Below, piece after piece: positions 6,403 through 8,511 of a DNA stretch of 8,511 nt. Under the pieces are notes generated by a model. The model worked only from the letters and a program-made list of their open reading frames with translations, made no database searches and was not told where the DNA came from. The stretch lies in contig JAJFJI010000166.1 of assembly GCA_021774205.1 (NCBI GenBank), forward strand, positions 1 to 8,511. The letters run 5' to 3'. The stretch is from Nitrosomonas sp. GTDB lineage: Bacteria > Pseudomonadota > Gammaproteobacteria > Burkholderiales > Nitrosomonadaceae. Position 1 is the first letter of the stretch. Each line of letters begins with the position of its first letter. Both the position numbers and the translations under genes were made by a program.

Positions 6403-7014
6403 ATGAATCTACTAGAGGAATTGCGTCAACTTAATACTGAGGACCCTGGTAGCTGGCCGGCAGCAATAAAAGCTGGCGCTTTGGTGGTATTGCTGATTTC
6501 AATAATTATTGCCGGCTATTTTCTAGACTGGCAAGCACAATGGGAGACGCTTGATCAAGCCCAGGTGGAAGAAGAGACGTTAAAGCAGAGTTATCTATTA
6601 AAAAAGAGTAGTGCGGTTAATCTGGATGCATTAAGACAGCAACAAAAGGAAATCGAGCAATCACTTAGTGCGTTATTGAAGCAACTGCCGGATAAATCTG
6701 AGATGGAGGCGTTACTAGTTGATATTAATCAGGCTGGCTTAGGACGTGGTTTGCAGTTTGAATTATTTAAACCAGCCACGAATGAAACGATTAACGAATT
6801 CTACGCGGAATTGCCGGTCATTATTCGTGTGACTGGCAGTTATCATGATATCGGCGCATTCGCCAGTGATGTCTCTCATTTGCCTCGCATCGTGACACTG
6901 AACGATATCAATATCAAGCCGGATAAAGAAGATAATTTGATTCTCGATGTTGTCGCTAAAACATTCCGCTTTCTTGATGAAGAAGAAATTGCGAATCAAA
7001 GTGGAGACGAGTAA
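6403..7014 (+). CDS. pilO: Type IV pilus inner-membrane assembly protein PilO
   Basis: PilO forms the periplasmic heterodimer with PilN and contacts PilP, helping to align the secretin with the inner-membrane platform. The 203-residue product has a short cytoplasmic N terminus, with the family-typical LNTEDPGSWP (10-19) just before the membrane segment (about 23-42). A coiled coil follows (about 48-98), with QLPDKSEMEALLVDI (94-108) marking the entry to the periplasmic ferredoxin-like domain (about 100-190), which includes ITVTGSYHDIG-like residues at 141-151. Length is normal. A GAAGG Shine-Dalgarno (6388-6392) lies 10 nt before ATG 6403. The stop codon TAA shares its last A with the pilP ATG (7014), again suggesting coupling. 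Confidence 0.95.
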   Translation: MNLLEELRQLNTEDPGSWPAAIKAGALVVLLISIIIAGYFLDWQAQWETLDQAQVEEETLKQSYLLKKSSAVNLDALRQQQKEIEQSLSALLKQLPDKSEMEALLVDINQAGLGRGLQFELFKPATNETINEFYAELPVIIRVTGSYHDIGAFASDVSHLPRIVTLNDINIKPDKEDNLILDVVAKTFRFLDEEEIANQSGDE

Positions 7015-7532
7015 TGAGAATAAAATACCATTGCCTAATAATAATGGTTTTCTTGGCGCTCTCTGCATGTGCTGGGGGTAGCTTTAATGATCTGGATGAA
7101 TTTGTCAAAGAATCCGGGAAAGGATTGCGCGGCCAGGTTGATCCGGTTCCTGAGATGGAGCCATTCAAGCATTTTGTTTACGAAGCATTTGATATTCCAA
7201 GCCCATTTATTTCTCGAAAAAATGAAGAAGCCCAGCATGCTAATAACGGGCTTCAGCCCGATTTAAAGCGGCGTAAAGAGGTATTGGAACGTTATCCGTT
7301 GGAAAGTCTAAAAATGGTTGGTTCTTTGCAACAACATGAAATAATTTTTGCGTTGATTGAGTCACCGGAAGATACGCTCCATCGGGTCAGTGTTGGTAAT
7401 TACATGGGCCAGGATTTTGGACGAATTGCCGATATTTCTGAATCTGAAATTAAATTAAAGGAAATTGTTCAGGATGGCGTTAATGAATGGACTGAACGTG
7501 TAAGTACATTCATGCTGGAAGATCAGGAGTAG
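7014..7532 (+). CDS. pilP: Type IV pilus lipoprotein PilP
   Basis: PilP is a periplasmic lipoprotein that bridges the PilN-PilO dimer and the N-terminal domains of the PilQ secretin. The 172-residue product begins with a signal peptide and a lipobox, LSAC (16-19), so Cys19 should be the lipidated first residue of the mature protein. The unstructured arm carries the family-like segment VDPVPEMEPFKHFVYEA (42-58), followed by a charged linker (about 67-90). The C-terminal beta domain (about 90-165) opens with YPLESLKMVGSL (94-105) and includes VSVGNYMGQDFGRI (125-138). A GGAG Shine-Dalgarno at 7003-7006, inside pilO, is 7 nt from the ATG. Length and position between pilO and pilQ are as expected. 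Confidence 0.94.
   Translation: MRIKYHCLIIMVFLALSACAGGSFNDLDEFVKESGKGLRGQVDPVPEMEPFKHFVYEAFDIPSPFISRKNEEAQHANNGLQPDLKRRKEVLERYPLESLKMVGSLQQHEIIFALIESPEDTLHRVSVGNYMGQDFGRIADISESEIKLKEIVQDGVNEWTERVSTFMLEDQE
7525..7529 (+). promoter_or_regulatory. pilQ: Ribosome binding site of pilQ
   Basis: AGGAG lies within the last codons of pilP, 8 nt before ATG 7538. It is one of the clearest Shine-Dalgarno sites in the window and fixes the pilQ start. Confidence 0.75.
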
Positions 7533-7537
7533 AACCG

Positions 7538-8511
7538 ATGAAGCGACCAAATACAATCAATACCATATTATGGCTGGGGATTATCTTCTCTGCAACAATG
7601 TTTCTACCTGCCGTTGCTGCGCAAGCACCTACTGAGGAATCGTCGTTAAATAATATCCATGCAATTGATATTTCGACAGTGCAGGGTGGCCTTATGTTGG
7701 TCAAAGTAACATTGGATAGACCATTTGATATTGTGCCCACAGGCGTTTCCCTGAATAATCCTGCAAGAATTTATTTTGATTTTATGGATATTTCTAACGG
7801 ACTTGATAAAAATTCCCTGGAAATTGATGAGGGTGATTTAGACAGTATCAATGTTGTGGATGTGGGGAGCCGCACCCGTTTGGTATTGAATTTATCCAAA
7901 TTGATGAGCCACGATACGTATGTTGAAGGTAATGATTTCTATATACAATTGCAAACAGTTGCGGAAAATAATACGGTTGATTCAATGGCTTATTTTTCAG
8001 AAAATACACATGATAGCCAAAGCAACAGTTTGCTGGATTTGGATTTTCGCCGGGGTGTAAACGGCGAAGGCCGTATCGAAGTAGATTTGTTTCAGGAAGG
8101 CACTGGTATTGATGTTCGTCAAGAAGGCGAAGACCTTATTGTTGAATTCATTGATACTCATTTACCAAGTAATCTTGAAAGACGTTTTGATGTCACAGAT
8201 TTTTCCACACCAGTACAAACCATTGAAACCTACTCCGATGGAGAAAATGTGCGCATGGTTGTTAAATCCCAAGGACATTGGGAACACTCAGCTCAGCAAA
8301 AAGATACTCATTTTGTTTTGGAAGTCAGAGCATTAAAAGAAAATGACGAAGAGTTGTCGCATAGGAGATTGATCAATGGCGGTTATACTGGTGAAAAGTT
8401 GTCGCTAAATTTTCAAAATGTGGATGTCCGGGCGGTATTGCAAGTAATCGCCGATTTTACCAATCTAAATATTATTGCCAGTGATACGGTTGTGGGTAGC
8501 TTAACGCTGCG
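7538..8511 (+). CDS. pilQ: Type IV pilus secretin PilQ, 3'-truncated by window edge
   Basis: PilQ forms the outer-membrane ring through which the pilus leaves the cell. The frame is open from ATG 7538 to the window end, giving 324 residues plus two bases. Residues 1-28 look like a Sec signal peptide, with likely cleavage near AVAA/QAPT. Two AMIN-type domains follow, about 41-140 (with VPTGVSLNNPARIYFDF, 66-82) and about 167-263; these bind peptidoglycan in this family. The last part, GEKLSLNFQNVDVRAVLQVI (285-304) onward through NLNIIASDTVVGSLTL, is the start of the N0/STN secretin domain. The remaining N1 and secretin barrel domains, probably a further 350-400 residues, lie off the right edge. 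The gene starts 5 bp after pilP. The segment about 145-165 is Ser/Asn-rich and probably a linker. Confidence 0.95.
   Translation, partial: MKRPNTINTILWLGIIFSATMFLPAVAAQAPTEESSLNNIHAIDISTVQGGLMLVKVTLDRPFDIVPTGVSLNNPARIYFDFMDISNGLDKNSLEIDEGDLDSINVVDVGSRTRLVLNLSKLMSHDTYVEGNDFYIQLQTVAENNTVDSMAYFSENTHDSQSNSLLDLDFRRGVNGEGRIEVDLFQEGTGIDVRQEGEDLIVEFIDTHLPSNLERRFDVTDFSTPVQTIETYSDGENVRMVVKSQGHWEHSAQQKDTHFVLEVRALKENDEELSHRRLINGGYTGEKLSLNFQNVDVRAVLQVIADFTNLNIIASDTVVGSLTL

Noticed and set aside
8109..8336. 75-codon reading frame on the + strand inside pilQ.
   Set aside because: It lies wholly in a second frame of the AMIN domain region of pilQ; the pilQ frame is open and gives a recognisable protein.

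Overview
The window reads as ordinary chromosomal DNA of a betaproteobacterium with fairly low GC. The protein sequences and the order engB, hemB, a class A penicillin-binding protein gene, then pilMNOPQ suggest the Nitrosomonas/Nitrosomonadales area. That placement is inferred from family resemblance, not from a search. Coding density is high, and no insertion sequence, phage gene, CRISPR array, tRNA or rRNA was seen.

Layout. Positions 2-472 (+) hold the 3' part of engB, a ribosome-assembly GTPase whose P-loop lies off the left edge. A 401-bp gap (473-873) follows. Its left half carries a run of GC-rich hairpins that makes best sense as a small RNA on the minus strand, ending in a strong intrinsic terminator next to the engB stop. 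Its right half is AT-rich and should hold divergent promoters for the small RNA and hemB. hemB (874-1881, +) encodes porphobilinogen synthase of the type lacking the zinc-binding cysteines. It converges on mrcA/ponA (2135-4459, -), a bifunctional glycosyltransferase/transpeptidase. A 240-bp divergent AT-rich gap separates mrcA from pilM-pilN-pilO-pilP-pilQ (4700 to the right edge, +), with pilQ cut by the window end.

How the genes work together. PilM, PilN, PilO and PilP form the alignment subcomplex of the type IV pilus machine. It links the cytoplasmic motor side to the outer-membrane secretin PilQ across the periplasm. The genes overlap or lie within 6 bp of each other, as expected of one transcript. 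The divergent PBP1A gene next to pilM is a common arrangement in beta- and gammaproteobacteria and pairs wall synthesis with a wall-spanning machine. engB and hemB are housekeeping genes.

The protein-coding part shows no undescribed system. The one feature needing a closer look is the candidate small RNA at about 509-640 (-): five consecutive hairpins, two with C-rich loops complementary to Shine-Dalgarno sequences, a possible 9-nt pseudoknot and a U-tract terminator. From memory it resembles a described betaproteobacterial small RNA that is toxic when cloned in E. coli, so it may be a known family.
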